In this document: positions 49,414 through 58,975 of the stretch, one piece after another
Layout: each line of letters starts with the position of its first letter
Numbering within the stretch: position 1 is the stretch's first letter
Source of the DNA: Streptomyces viridochromogenes DSM 40736
Lineage (GTDB): Bacteria; Actinomycetota; Actinomycetes; Streptomycetales; Streptomycetaceae
Assembly (NCBI RefSeq): GCF_000158955.1
Contig: NZ_GG657757.1
Location: forward strand, 642,514-706,513
Direction of reading: 5' to 3'
DNA length: 64,000 nt
Made by a program: the position numbers and the translations under genes
The notes under the pieces: generated by a model
What the model was told of the DNA's origin: nothing
The model's database searches: none
Seen by the model: the letters and a program-made list of their open reading frames with translations, nothing else

Positions 49414-49461
49414 TTCAGGTCGTTGCACAGGGACTGTCACCGGTCCGGCGCCCGAAGCGTT

Positions 49462-50766
49462 TCAGCGCCATGCCCCCGACAGGCGCCGGGTGACCACGGC
49501 ACTGAAGGTGCGCACGCCTCGTGTCGATCCAGGGTCGATACCCGTGAGCTCACGGACCCGGCGCAGGCGGTAGTCCAAGGTGCGGGTGTGGACGTTGAGC
49601 GAGGTCGCCGTGGCACCGCGGTGCATGTCGTGGCGGTAGTACGCGTCGAGGGTGGTGAGGAGGTCAGGGCCGGTCTCCAGGCGGCGAGCCAGGGAGCGAA
49701 GCCAGTCGTCGACGAGTGGCACGTCCCCGACGGCGAGCTCGACGAAGACATCGGCCAGGGTGTGCGGCCGCAGCCGGACGGATGCCCGACGCGGCGGGGC
49801 TGCCCGGCTGATCCGGCGGGCACGGTCCAGAGCGTCGGCCAGCTCCGGCAGCGGTGCGACGGACGTGCCGACGGCGCAGGGACGGCCGAGGGCCTGGGCG
49901 AAGTCCCGTACGAGGTCCGGCAGGTGGTCGGGGGTGAGGTCGGGTGAGAGGTCGGGAACAGCGTGCGGCGGTGCGCTTCCCGCCGCCTCGGGGCCGGAGA
50001 ACAGCGGAAGCAGGGTGATCAGCTCACCGCTCCCGTCGCCGCACTCCGGCCCCCACATGATCGGCGCACGGTGGCTCTTCACGAGCGCCCCGATCTCGTT
50101 TTCCAGGAAACGATCGATGGTGGGCCGGTCCGGAATACGAAAGACCGTCACCGCGTAGCGGTCCGGGAGTTCCATGCCGACGGCTGCGGCGAGTTCCGCT
50201 GAAATCGGATCTCCGTTCAGCAATGACCGGGCCAGCAGGGCGACCTGCTCGGTGTACGGCATTCGGCGGCGCAGTACGCGTACGAATCCCTGGCGGTAGG
50301 AAGCGATGCCTCGTTCGCCCTGGGGGGCGAACCAGGTCATCATGCGCATGAGTTCGTCGACACCGCCGCCGCGCTGGGCCTCGGTCGCCTCGTTGATCTC
50401 ACGCAGCATGAGGGCGGTGTGCACGCGCAGCACCCGCTGCCGCGCGCCGAGCGACATCCCCGCACCTGCCCGCAGCTCCCCCATCGACGCGATGTAGCCG
50501 AGATCGCCTCCGGTCAACTCACTGTTGTCCGGCGAGAGTTCGACGGTACGACGCCGGAACCACATCGAGTGTTCCAGCGTCTCGGCCCGCGCCCGGGAGT
50601 CCTTGTCCAGGAACCCGAACTCCGGGATCTCACGCGTGTACGTCTCGACCTCACGACGGGCGTTGGTCGACGCCTGCCGGGCCAGCTCGGCGAAGAGGCT
50701 CCCCATGAACGCGAGCATGCCATTCAGGACAAGCAGGCCGACAGGGGAGATCCGGACGGCCTTCAT
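49462..50766 (-). CDS. PucR/CdaR-type transcriptional regulator
   Basis: A 434-residue regulator with the C-terminal PucR-type helix-turn-helix (LLTTLDAYYRHDMHRGATAT then SLNVHTRTLDYRLRRVRELTG). The N-terminal 60 residues contain one possible hydrophobic helix (VGLLVLNGMLAFMGSLFAEL), and the middle has the GGDEF-like fold common to the CdaR group. ATG 50766 is preferred over the upstream in-frame start at 50850; GGAG stands a few nt before it. It is divergent from the DUF4394 gene, a possible target. The ligand is unknown. Confidence 0.78.
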   Translation of the reverse strand: MKAVRISPVGLLVLNGMLAFMGSLFAELARQASTNARREVETYTREIPEFGFLDKDSRARAETLEHSMWFRRRTVELSPDNSELTGGDLGYIASMGELRAGAGMSLGARQRVLRVHTALMLREINEATEAQRGGGVDELMRMMTWFAPQGERGIASYRQGFVRVLRRRMPYTEQVALLARSLLNGDPISAELAAAVGMELPDRYAVTVFRIPDRPTIDRFLENEIGALVKSHRAPIMWGPECGDGSGELITLLPLFSGPEAAGSAPPHAVPDLSPDLTPDHLPDLVRDFAQALGRPCAVGTSVAPLPELADALDRARRISRAAPPRRASVRLRPHTLADVFVELAVGDVPLVDDWLRSLARRLETGPDLLTTLDAYYRHDMHRGATATSLNVHTRTLDYRLRRVRELTGIDPGSTRGVRTFSAVVTRRLSGAWR

Positions 50767-50994
50767 CACTCCGCACAAAACGGCGTCAGGTGTATCGACA
50801 GTGCCTTTATCACAGTGCGCAAAATTCCCGGATCGGGGTGTTCCAGTCACCCCTTCTGCTTGTGGAGGAACTGTGAAGCGGCCTTAATGAGAACCGCCTT
50901 CGGCATGACCACGGTGATCAATACCGGCAGTAGCAAACGGAATTCACGGCCAGGCGCCGCGAATGGCGCTCACCCCAACGGGAGGGAAACTCCG

Positions 50995-51870
50995 ATGGCA
51001 GCAGACACGAGAAAGAGAATCATGGCGGCGGTCGCGGTCATGGTCACCTCGACGACGCTCATGCTCGGCGCACCCGGCACCGGCTCGGCCGCTCCCGCCG
51101 CCACGCCCAGCCTGCGCGCCTTCGGGATCAGTGGTGATGGCACCCTGATGGCCACGTTCATGACCGACCGGCCGCAGGTCCTCGACTGGGTCAGGACCGT
51201 CACCGGCCTCAGCGGCGACACAGGCCTGATCGGGATCGACTTCCGGGTGCAGGACGGCCTCATGTACGGCGTCGGCAACAAGGGCGGCATCTACACGATC
51301 AAGACCCCGCCGACCACCACGGACGTGGTGGTCACCAAGGTGTCCCAACTCCAGTACGCGCTGCACGGCGCGAACTTCGGCGTCGACTTCAACCCCGCGG
51401 CCGACCGCCTGCGCGTGATCAGTGACAACGGCCAGAACCTGCGGCACAACCTCAACGACCACAGCACCATCCAGGATCTGAACCTCACCACCCCGCCGAT
51501 CGAGGGCACGACCAAGGGTGTCTCGGCCGCCGCCTATACGAACAACGACCTCAACGCGGCCACCGCGACCACGCTCGTCGACATCAACACGACCACGGAC
51601 CAGGTCGTCCTCCAGTCCCCGGCGAACAACGGCACACTCGCCCCGACCGGCAGCCTCGGCATCGACGCCGGAATCAACGCCGGCATGGACATCTACAGCA
51701 CCCTGTCCGGCGGGAAGACGGTCGACAACGCCGCGTTCGCCTCCCTCACCCCCTACGGCGCCAACACCCCCTCGCTGTACGGCATCAACATCTTCACCGG
51801 CCAGGCCACCTCCATCGGCCAGTTCCCGCTGAACATCACGGACCTGGCCATCTCCCTCACCGGATCCTGA
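50995..51870 (+). CDS. Secreted DUF4394 protein
   Basis: A 291-residue secreted protein. A signal peptide (AAVAVMVTSTTLMLGAPGTG, cleavage near SAAP) precedes a repetitive beta-rich domain of the DUF4394 type: GLIGIDFRVQDGLMYGVGNK, then FGVDFNPAADRLRVISDNGQ, and LTPYGANTPSLYGINIFTGQ. These blocks look like beta-propeller strands. Function unknown. GGAGGG lies about 8 nt before ATG 50995. It is divergent from the PucR-type regulator. Confidence 0.8.
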   Translation: MAADTRKRIMAAVAVMVTSTTLMLGAPGTGSAAPAATPSLRAFGISGDGTLMATFMTDRPQVLDWVRTVTGLSGDTGLIGIDFRVQDGLMYGVGNKGGIYTIKTPPTTTDVVVTKVSQLQYALHGANFGVDFNPAADRLRVISDNGQNLRHNLNDHSTIQDLNLTTPPIEGTTKGVSAAAYTNNDLNAATATTLVDINTTTDQVVLQSPANNGTLAPTGSLGIDAGINAGMDIYSTLSGGKTVDNAAFASLTPYGANTPSLYGINIFTGQATSIGQFPLNITDLAISLTGS

Positions 51871-52259
51871 CCCCCGGCCCTCGCCGCGGCCCGGCCAACA
51901 CCAGCCCGCGGCGAGCCCCTTGGTATCGGGACGCCACCCGAGGAAGCCCAGCGGGGCGCGTAATCCGCAGCGCGGCTACGACGTGCTCGGGGCCGGTGAG
52001 GACGTCTTCGCTGAGCGCCCTGGCAGCAGCACGAACCCTGCCGTCCGAGGCCGCCGTGCGCCGCCTGGTCACGGTCACCCTGGCCGGCGTGCGCCCTTGA
52101 CCGCACTGACGCCCTCAGGGAGGAAACTCCCGCTCGCTGAACACCTCTTGGCTCCCCTACGTACTGAGGGCATCCACAGATGACAGCCAGAGGACGACCC
52201 ACGTCGACGCGCCCGCTGACCACCGCGCACGCGACGGCCGGTCGATGCGGAGGGCAGCA
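51871..52259. other. Intergenic region, nothing recognised
   Basis: A 389-bp stretch between the DUF4394 and DUF5134 genes. Short open frames occur on both strands but none has a ribosome site, signal peptide or familiar motif. No clear palindrome or terminator was found. Confidence 0.4.
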
Positions 52260-53162
52260 ATGGGAAGTCCGGCTCTTACGTGGACGCTGGCGGCCGTCTC
52301 CGTACTCGTGACTGTCGTGAGCGCGGCCCGGCTCGCCGCGGCGGACAGCGGAGAGGCCCGGTTCGCGGCCGGCGGCGACATCGTCATGGCCGGTGGCATG
52401 GCCGCGATGTTCCTTCCCACGACTGCAGCCAGCTTCGGAGACCACGGCCTGTGGTGGGTCACGGCCTTCACCGCCGTCGGCCTCGGCGGTGTGGCCCTGT
52501 CCGTGCGCCACGCTCGGTTGCACGGCTGGCAACACGGTCGCCGCTGGGTGCACCACGTCATCGGCAGTGCCGCGATGGTGATCATGACGCTGGCCATGCC
52601 GGGCACCGACTCCGCGCCGGCTCTGGCTCTGGGCGGGCACTCGATGGCCGGCATGAGCCACGGACATGGCTATGGGTCCGCCGGGACGTCCGACGCCTCC
52701 GAGATGATGGGCCACGCCGGGACAGAGGGCATGGAGCACTCCTCTGGGATGACCTCGCACGACATGACGACCGGCGCCGCCCACAGCGCTGCGGCGGGAG
52801 GCTCCGCTCCTGTGTGGCGGGCCGTTCTGTTCGCTCTGGCCGTGTACTTCCTGCTCTCGATCGTCGCGTCCGTCTGGGCACGACTGCGCGGCACCGATCG
52901 GCAGTCGGGTGCGGGCCGCGGCGCAGGAAGGGGCCGCTGGGCACGGCGACTGCTCGCCCTGCCCGACGCAATCGTGGTGTTCGTCGCCTCCCTCGCCCTT
53001 TCCGTATGGGACAAGGCCCGGCCAGGAGGGAACAAGCGCCGGGCACACGCGGCAGCAGGCAGCCGCCGTCGCCCGCCGGGTACGTCACCGGGCGCAGCCC
53101 TGACGGCCCACATCGGCATGGGCGGCACGATGTGCGCCATGCTCGTCATGATGGCCGGTTGA
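52260..53162 (+). CDS. DUF5134 membrane protein with His/Met-rich loop
   Basis: A 300-residue membrane protein of the actinobacterial DUF5134 type. There are about five hydrophobic segments, with AGGDIVMAGGMAAMFLP and WWVTAFTAVGLGGVALSVRH in the first half. Between helices 3 and 4 lies a long hydrophilic loop rich in His and Met (HSMAGMSHGHGYGS, MMGHAGTEGMEHSSGMTSHD), a composition typical of copper-binding stretches. The C-terminus ends in a short hydrophobic His/Met segment. Copper homeostasis is a guess from composition only. GGAGGG 6 nt before ATG 52260 decides the start over 52245. Confidence 0.7.
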   Translation: MGSPALTWTLAAVSVLVTVVSAARLAAADSGEARFAAGGDIVMAGGMAAMFLPTTAASFGDHGLWWVTAFTAVGLGGVALSVRHARLHGWQHGRRWVHHVIGSAAMVIMTLAMPGTDSAPALALGGHSMAGMSHGHGYGSAGTSDASEMMGHAGTEGMEHSSGMTSHDMTTGAAHSAAAGGSAPVWRAVLFALAVYFLLSIVASVWARLRGTDRQSGAGRGAGRGRWARRLLALPDAIVVFVASLALSVWDKARPGGNKRRAHAAAGSRRRPPGTSPGAALTAHIGMGGTMCAMLVMMAG

Positions 53163-53372
53163 CGCCTCCGTCGCCCCGGCTTCTCACAGGCCGAAGCTCC
53201 CGCGGACAGTCCCTGGAGCTACCGGGGCACCGCAGGGCGTACATGCGCACCGAATTCAGACTCCGGTGCGAAGTCTCCGGCGTGGGGAGACACCGCTCAG
53301 TGGGCGCCGGGGAGTCGCGGCACGATTCCTGGACCCGCTCGCGGACGCGGTCGTGGACGGTCGACGTACGCG

Positions 53373-54512
53373 TCAGGGGGTCCGAAGACCGACCGCCAGC
53401 GTGAGTTCAAGGACCCGGTGTGGCGATGCGAGATCCGGAAACAGCTCCCGCAGCTGCGACATCCGGTACCGGACCGTCTGGGGGTGGACGAACAACGCCG
53501 CCGCCACCTCGTCCCGCCTGCCCTGGTGCAGCAGCCACTCCCGCAACGTCTCCTCCAGCCGCCGCGCGGTCGCGACAGGCAAGGTCCGCAACGGTGCGAG
53601 GGCTCGGGCACGCAGGTCTGCGTACGCGTCCGCGTCGGCGCTCAGCACCAGCTCGGGCAGGTGGTCCTCGGTGTCGCGGATGTCGGAGGAGAGCAAGCGC
53701 GCGCGGACGGCTCGTGCGTACGAGGCGCACGCACGCGTCCATGGCCGGGCCGGGCCGGCCACAGCGGTGCGGCCGGTGAGCTGCCGCAGGAGATGTGATC
53801 GGTCGGCATCGGGGACGAGCAGCACACCGGTGGCGTCCGGCAGATCGTCCAGGACGAGGGTGCTCGGGTCGAGCGTGCGGTAGGCAGGCCGGGCCTGGGC
53901 GGCGGGCAGCAGGACCGCGGTCAGTGAAACCGGAGGCTGCCACCCGGCCCGTTGAGCGGAGGCCAGCAGCACGTCCGGGCTCGCGCCGGCGAGGAGGTCG
54001 CGGGCCAGGTGTTCCAGGTGGAGCTCGTGGGCCCTGCCCCGGGCGGCCAGTTCGTCGGCGTGGCCCGCGGCGCTCGCGGCGGAGAGCTCGTCGATGTAGG
54101 CGAAGGTCAGCTCGGCGAACTTGGCGACCTCGGCAGCGGGCAGACCTGCGGGTACGGCACCCGCTGCCAGGCATCGCCAGGCCACGCGGGCGCCGACACG
54201 GTAGGCGCTGAGCAGGGCGTCCATCGAACGGCCGTCGCGCACCTCGCCGCGGCCCAGCTCGTAGGCAGCGTCACCGGCGTCGCCGCCTGAGGCGTTCCCG
54301 CTCGCGAGGTCCAGGTAGTGTCCCAGGGCGGTGCGGACGGCTCGGCGGATGGTGGCGCCCATGTGGCCCGAAAGGGCGTTGGCGTAGGGAGGGACCTCGT
54401 CGATGATCGCCTGGACCACCTCGTCGGCGGTGCTCTTCAGCGCGGCCCGAAGTGCGGTGACCGTCGTCTCATCCAGGGCCAGTTCGCTGGCCCTCCGGAT
54501 TGCATGGCTCAC
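53373..54512 (-). CDS. PucR-type regulator next to the desaturase genes
   Basis: A 379-residue regulator: an N-terminal helical RsbRD-like/PucR sensor region (IIDEVPPYANALSGHMGATI, YELGRGEVRDGRSMDALLSAYRVG-like pattern) and a C-terminal helix-turn-helix (TLREWLLHQGRRDEVAAALF then VHPQTVRYRMSQLRELFPD). GTG 54512 has AGGGA about 8 nt upstream, better than the TTG at 54533. It is divergent from the reductase-desaturase operon with an 87-bp gap, so it probably controls membrane lipid desaturation. Confidence 0.82.
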   Translation of the reverse strand: MSHAIRRASELALDETTVTALRAALKSTADEVVQAIIDEVPPYANALSGHMGATIRRAVRTALGHYLDLASGNASGGDAGDAAYELGRGEVRDGRSMDALLSAYRVGARVAWRCLAAGAVPAGLPAAEVAKFAELTFAYIDELSAASAAGHADELAARGRAHELHLEHLARDLLAGASPDVLLASAQRAGWQPPVSLTAVLLPAAQARPAYRTLDPSTLVLDDLPDATGVLLVPDADRSHLLRQLTGRTAVAGPARPWTRACASYARAVRARLLSSDIRDTEDHLPELVLSADADAYADLRARALAPLRTLPVATARRLEETLREWLLHQGRRDEVAAALFVHPQTVRYRMSQLRELFPDLASPHRVLELTLAVGLRTP

Positions 54513-54599
54513 GTTTTTGTTCCCTGCGAACAATTCAGTCGGCCAGATTCACATCCTACGGTCAGGACTTTACGCCCTGCGGCACAGCAAGCTGAAGTC

Positions 54600-55655
54600 A
54601 TGACGAGTGCAGCCCTCCGCAGCAGGGCGTGGAAACTGCTGGAGATGGTCACGACGCCGCTGCTGCCGTCGGACTACCTCGACCTGGTCAGCCCGCTGCG
54701 TGCGGGCGCTGACCTGCGTGGGCGGATCGAGGCCGTGCACCCCGAGACGGCTGACGCCGCGACCGTCGTGATCAGGCCGGGACGGGGCTGGCGCGGCCAC
54801 ACGGCCGGTCAGTACGTGCGGATCGGGGTCGACGTCGACGGGGTGCGCCTGTGGCGTGCCTACTCGCTCACCTCACCGGCGAACCGCCAGGACGGCCGCG
54901 TCACGATCACCGTGAAGGCGATCCCGGACGGCAAGGTCAGCAATCACCTGGTCCGCAGGGCGAAACCGGGCACCCTGATCCAGCTCGACCAGGCGACCGG
55001 TGACTTCGTGCTGCCGCAGGCCAAACCCGCCAAGGTGCTCTTCCTGACGGCCGGCAGCGGCATCACGCCCGTGATGGGCATGCTGCGCGACACCGAGTTC
55101 GACGACGTCGTCATGGTCCACTGCGCGCCACAGCCGCAGGACGTGATCTTCCGCGACGAGCTGCGGGCCCTGGTCGCGGACAAGAAGCTTCAGCTCACCG
55201 AGGTGCACACCGACACGGACGGCATGCTCGACATCGCCCGTCTCGAGGAACTCGTGCCCGACTGGGCCGAGCGCGAGACCTGGGCGTGCGGGCCCGCTGG
55301 CCTGCTCGACGCCGCCGAAGAGCACTGGAGCGAGCACGGCGTACAAGAGCGCCTGCACACCGAACGCTTCCGCCCCAGCATCGTCGTCGCCGGCGACGGC
55401 GGCGAGGTCACGTTCAGCGCCACCGGCAAGAGTGTCGACGCGGACGGCGCCACGCCGTTGCTCGACGTCGGCGAGGAGGCCGGCGTGCTCATGCCCTCCG
55501 GGTGCCGCATGGGCATCTGCTTCGGCTGCATCACGCCGCTCAAGGCGGGCGCCGTCCGCGACCTGCGCACCGGCGAGATCACCGAGGCCGAGCCGGGCGT
55601 CCTCATCCAGACCTGCGTGTCCGCCGCGGCGGGCCCCTGCGACATCGAACGGTAG
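54600..55655 (+). CDS. Ferredoxin-type NADPH oxidoreductase partner of the desaturase
   Basis: A 351-residue electron-transfer protein: FAD-binding domain (WRAYSLTSPANR, the RxYS flavin motif), NAD(P)-binding domain (LFLTAGSGITPVMGML, then WACGPAGLLDAA), and a C-terminal 2Fe-2S ferredoxin domain with CRMGICFGC and a fourth Cys in QTCVSAA. This is the architecture of Rv3230c of M. tuberculosis, which feeds electrons to the DesA3 stearoyl-CoA desaturase. ATG 54600 has only a weak ribosome site. The desaturase start follows its stop by 7 bp. Confidence 0.92.
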   Translation: MTSAALRSRAWKLLEMVTTPLLPSDYLDLVSPLRAGADLRGRIEAVHPETADAATVVIRPGRGWRGHTAGQYVRIGVDVDGVRLWRAYSLTSPANRQDGRVTITVKAIPDGKVSNHLVRRAKPGTLIQLDQATGDFVLPQAKPAKVLFLTAGSGITPVMGMLRDTEFDDVVMVHCAPQPQDVIFRDELRALVADKKLQLTEVHTDTDGMLDIARLEELVPDWAERETWACGPAGLLDAAEEHWSEHGVQERLHTERFRPSIVVAGDGGEVTFSATGKSVDADGATPLLDVGEEAGVLMPSGCRMGICFGCITPLKAGAVRDLRTGEITEAEPGVLIQTCVSAAAGPCDIER

Positions 55656-55662
55656 GATCATC

Positions 55663-56781
55663 TTGACCGCAATCGACCCCACCGCCCACCTGACCGCTGA
55701 GCAGATCGAGGAGCTCGGCCGCGAGCTGGACGCGATCCGCGACGAGGTGATCGCCGGCCGTGGCGAGAAGGACGCCGCCTACATCCGTAAGGTCATCTCG
55801 GCGCAGCGCAAGCTCGAGCTGGTCAGCAGGGGCGTGCTGCTGTTCTCGTTCTTCCCGCCCGCGTGGTTGATCGGCACCGCCGGCCTGTCCGTGGCGAAGA
55901 TCATGGACAACATGGAGATCGGCCACAACATCCTGCACGGTCAGTGGGACTGGATGCGGGACCCGAAGATCCACTCCACCACCTGGGAATGGGATCACGT
56001 CTCGCCGGCCGACCAGTGGAAGCACTCGCACAACGAGCTGCACCACACGTACACCAACGTGATCGGCAAGGACAACGACCTCGGCTACGGCATCATGCGC
56101 GTCGACGAGGACCAGAAGTGGCACCCCTTCCACCTCGGCCAGCCGCTGTGGAACTTCATCAACGCCTGCTTCTTCGAGTACGGCATCGCGGCATACGACC
56201 TGGAGCTCGGCAAGAACCTGAACAAGCGCCGCCGTAAGAACCCGGAGTTCCGCGCGCGGGCCAAGGCCGTGGGTCGCAAGATCCGCAAGCAGGTGCTCAA
56301 GGACTACGTGGTCCACCCGCTGCTGTCGGGCCCGTCGTTCCTCCCCACGCTCGCCGCCACGTTCACCGCGAACCTGGTCCGGAACATCTGGTCCCACTCG
56401 GTGATCATGTGCGGACACTTCCCCGAGGGCGTACAGGTCTTCGAGCGCCGTTCGATCAAGGGCGAGACGCGCGGCCAGTGGTACCTGCGCCAGATGATGG
56501 GCTCGGCGAACATCAGCGGCAGCAAGGCCATGCACTTCATGACCGGCAACCTGTCGCACCAGATCGAGCACCACCTGTTCCCGGACCTGCCGAGCAACCG
56601 GTACGCCGAGGTCGCGGTGAAGGTGCGCGCGTTGTTCGAGAAGTACGAGCTGGAGTACGTCACCGGGCCGCTGCCCAAGCAGGTGTTCTCCGCATGGCGC
56701 AAGGTCGTCCGGCTCTCGCTGCCGAACAGGAAGCCCAAGGTCAAGATGCCGGACCGCGAACAGGAGCTCATCGCGGCCTGA
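55663..56781 (+). CDS. Membrane acyl-CoA desaturase (DesA3-like)
   Basis: A 372-residue integral membrane desaturase that introduces a cis double bond into fatty acyl chains. The three histidine boxes are present: GHNILHGQWDW, HSHNELHHTYTN and HQIEHHLFPD, which hold the di-iron centre. Hydrophobic segments flank them (LLFSFFPPAWLIGTAGLSVA and a second pair). The start is TTG 55663, with AGGA 5-6 nt upstream; it opens 7 bp after the reductase stop. Pairing with the reductase indicates a delta-9-type system as in mycobacteria. The 3' end overlaps the convergent acetyltransferase gene by 14 bp. Confidence 0.92.
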   Translation: MTAIDPTAHLTAEQIEELGRELDAIRDEVIAGRGEKDAAYIRKVISAQRKLELVSRGVLLFSFFPPAWLIGTAGLSVAKIMDNMEIGHNILHGQWDWMRDPKIHSTTWEWDHVSPADQWKHSHNELHHTYTNVIGKDNDLGYGIMRVDEDQKWHPFHLGQPLWNFINACFFEYGIAAYDLELGKNLNKRRRKNPEFRARAKAVGRKIRKQVLKDYVVHPLLSGPSFLPTLAATFTANLVRNIWSHSVIMCGHFPEGVQVFERRSIKGETRGQWYLRQMMGSANISGSKAMHFMTGNLSHQIEHHLFPDLPSNRYAEVAVKVRALFEKYELEYVTGPLPKQVFSAWRKVVRLSLPNRKPKVKMPDREQELIAA

Positions 56782-57292
56782 TTCCCGATATTGGTTCAGA
56801 CCTTTCCTCCGAAGGAATACGGAACTCGAATTCGGGACGGTCCCACGGCACGGCGGGCGGGTTCGCAAACGCGGTCCCGGTCCGCACTGCGCCGACGCGA
56901 TGGTAGAAGTCCTCGGCGGGAAGATGCGACACGACCTTGACACGGTCGATCCCGGCGGCACGCGCCTCGGACCGCATGTGCGCGACGAGCCGTCGTCCGA
57001 TACCCCGTCCTTGCGCTTCGTCGGCGACGAACAGCAGGTCGAGCTCCGGTGGCGCGAGGACGAGCGAGTAGAACCCGAGGACCCGGCCGCCATGCTCGTC
57101 GGCGCCCACGGCCACGAAGGCGCGGTGGGCCTCGATGTAATCAGGACCGACCCGGTAGCCCGCGACCGCGGATGCGTACTTACCCTGGTAGGCGCCCGAA
57201 CCACGCACGAGTCGCGTGAGCCGTTTGGCATCTCGCGCGACGGCCCTCCGTATCGTGATCGGCTCGCTGACCGGGGAAGTGCGTGAACTCAT
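56768..57292 (-). CDS. GNAT-family N-acetyltransferase
   Basis: A 174-residue acetyltransferase. The acetyl-CoA-binding motif A is DLLFVADEAQGRGIGRRLVA, with the Q/RxxGxG/A signature; the N-terminal ITIRRAVARDAKRLTRLVRG and the C-terminal SHLPAEDFYHRVGAVRTG complete the fold. The substrate is unknown. ATG 57292 lacks a strong ribosome site; a longer in-frame start lies at 57373. It is convergent with the desaturase, overlapping by 14 bp. Confidence 0.82.
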   Translation of the reverse strand: MSSRTSPVSEPITIRRAVARDAKRLTRLVRGSGAYQGKYASAVAGYRVGPDYIEAHRAFVAVGADEHGGRVLGFYSLVLAPPELDLLFVADEAQGRGIGRRLVAHMRSEARAAGIDRVKVVSHLPAEDFYHRVGAVRTGTAFANPPAVPWDRPEFEFRIPSEERSEPISGIRPR

Positions 57293-57547
57293 CGGGCCAG
57301 TATTTCGCACCGGAGAGTGCCTTCCTGCGACGGATCGTCGCAAGCCGCGCCGCAGCGCTCGCGAGCAACGCACCTCGGACAGTGCTCTCGCAGGCCTATG
57401 TGAGCCCCTCCGCCCGCACCGTCATGGTGCCCCCACGCACTCCCACCCCCAGAACTATGGTGTCCCACCACATACGCCACTGACCTGCGGCTTCCTACGG
57501 TATGGCGACACACAACCGTCCCCGCCAACCGCCTGGAAGTGGTGCCG

Positions 57548-58930
57548 ATGACCTCCCCCGCGACCGCTCCCCCACCCCCCGCCAGCCTCAAGCGCATCGT
57601 CGCCGCCAGCCTCATCGGCACCACCATCGAGTGGTACGACTTCTTTCTCTACGGCTCCGCCGCCGCGCTCGTGTTCAACAAGCTGTTCTTCCCGGACTCC
57701 GACCCGCTCGTCGGCACGCTGCTGTCGTTCCTGACCTACGCGGTCGGATTCGCCGCCCGGCCACTGGGGGCGCTGGTCTTCGGGCACTACGGTGACCGGC
57801 TCGGGCGCAAGAAACTGCTGGTGCTGAGCCTGTTGATGATGGGCGGGGCGACCTTCGCGATCGGGCTGCTGCCGACGCACGCGAGCATCGGCACGGCCGC
57901 GCCGGTCCTGCTCACCGTGCTCCGGCTGGTCCAGGGGTTCGCGCTCGGCGGTGAGTGGGGCGGTGCCGTGCTGCTGGTGTCGGAGCACGGGGACGCGCGA
58001 CGGCGCGGGTTCTGGGCCTCGTGGCCGCAGACCGGCGCGCCGGCGGGGCAGTTGCTGGCGACCGGTGTGCTGTCCCTGCTGACGGCGCTGCTGTCGGACG
58101 CCGCGTTCGGCAGCTGGGGCTGGCGGATCCCGTTCCTGCTCTCCGGGGTGCTGGTGATCGTCGGTTTGTGGATTCGTCTGTCTGTCGATGAATCGCCCGT
58201 CTTCAAGCAGGCGTTGGCGCAGGCCGAGGCCCGCAAGGCGGACCGGTCCCGGGACGCGGAGAAGCTGCCGCTCGTCGCCGTGCTGCGGCACCACTGGCGT
58301 GACGTCCTGATCGCGATGGGGGCGCGCATGGCGGAGAACATCAGCTACTACGTCATCACCGCGTTCATCCTCGTCTACGCCACCACCTCGGCCGGCCTCT
58401 CCAAGCAGACGGCGCTCAACGCGGTGCTGATCGCCTCGGCCGTGCACTTCGCGGTCATCCCGGCCTGGGGCGCGCTCTCCGACCGGATCGGGCGTCGGCC
58501 TGTCTATCTGATGGGTGCAGTCGGGGTGGGGCTGTGGATGTTCCCGTTCTTCTCGCTGATCGACACCGGCGGCTTCGGCAGTCTGCTGCTCGCCGTCACG
58601 GTCGGGCTGGTGCTGCACGGCGCGATGTACGCGCCCCAGGCCGCGTTCTTCTCGGAGATGTTCGCCACCCGGATGCGGTACTCCGGTGCCTCGATCGGCG
58701 CCCAGTTCGCCTCGGTCGCGGCCGGCGCGCCCGCGCCGCTGATCGCCACCGCGCTGCTGTCCGACTACGGCAGCTCCACGCCGATCGCCCTGTACGTCAT
58801 CGGCGCCGCGGTGCTCACGGTCGTCGCGGTGGCAGCGGCCAAGGAGACCCGCCACCGGGACCTGGCCGACGTCGACCCCGCCGACGACGCGGACCGCACG
58901 ACGGCCCCGGCAGACGCCCGCACCGTCTGA
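57548..58930 (+). CDS. MHS-family metabolite:proton symporter (ShiA/ProP-like)
   Basis: A 460-residue major-facilitator transporter with 12 predicted helices. MHS hallmarks: the first helix region LIGTTIEWYDFFLYGSAAAL, the loop FGHYGDRLGRKKLLVLSLLM, QGFALGGEWGGAVLLVSEH and, at the half repeat, GALSDRIGRRPVYL. Members carry organic acids such as shikimate, citrate or ketoglutarate; next to a 3-hydroxybutyrate dehydrogenase a small carboxylate is plausible. GGAAG stands about 8 nt before ATG 57548. It converges on the PucR-GAF regulator gene. Confidence 0.88.
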   Translation: MTSPATAPPPPASLKRIVAASLIGTTIEWYDFFLYGSAAALVFNKLFFPDSDPLVGTLLSFLTYAVGFAARPLGALVFGHYGDRLGRKKLLVLSLLMMGGATFAIGLLPTHASIGTAAPVLLTVLRLVQGFALGGEWGGAVLLVSEHGDARRRGFWASWPQTGAPAGQLLATGVLSLLTALLSDAAFGSWGWRIPFLLSGVLVIVGLWIRLSVDESPVFKQALAQAEARKADRSRDAEKLPLVAVLRHHWRDVLIAMGARMAENISYYVITAFILVYATTSAGLSKQTALNAVLIASAVHFAVIPAWGALSDRIGRRPVYLMGAVGVGLWMFPFFSLIDTGGFGSLLLAVTVGLVLHGAMYAPQAAFFSEMFATRMRYSGASIGAQFASVAAGAPAPLIATALLSDYGSSTPIALYVIGAAVLTVVAVAAAKETRHRDLADVDPADDADRTTAPADARTV

Positions 58931-58975
58931 GACGGCCCCGCACCGACCCCCGTGCGTCCGAGAGGCGTTCGGGGG

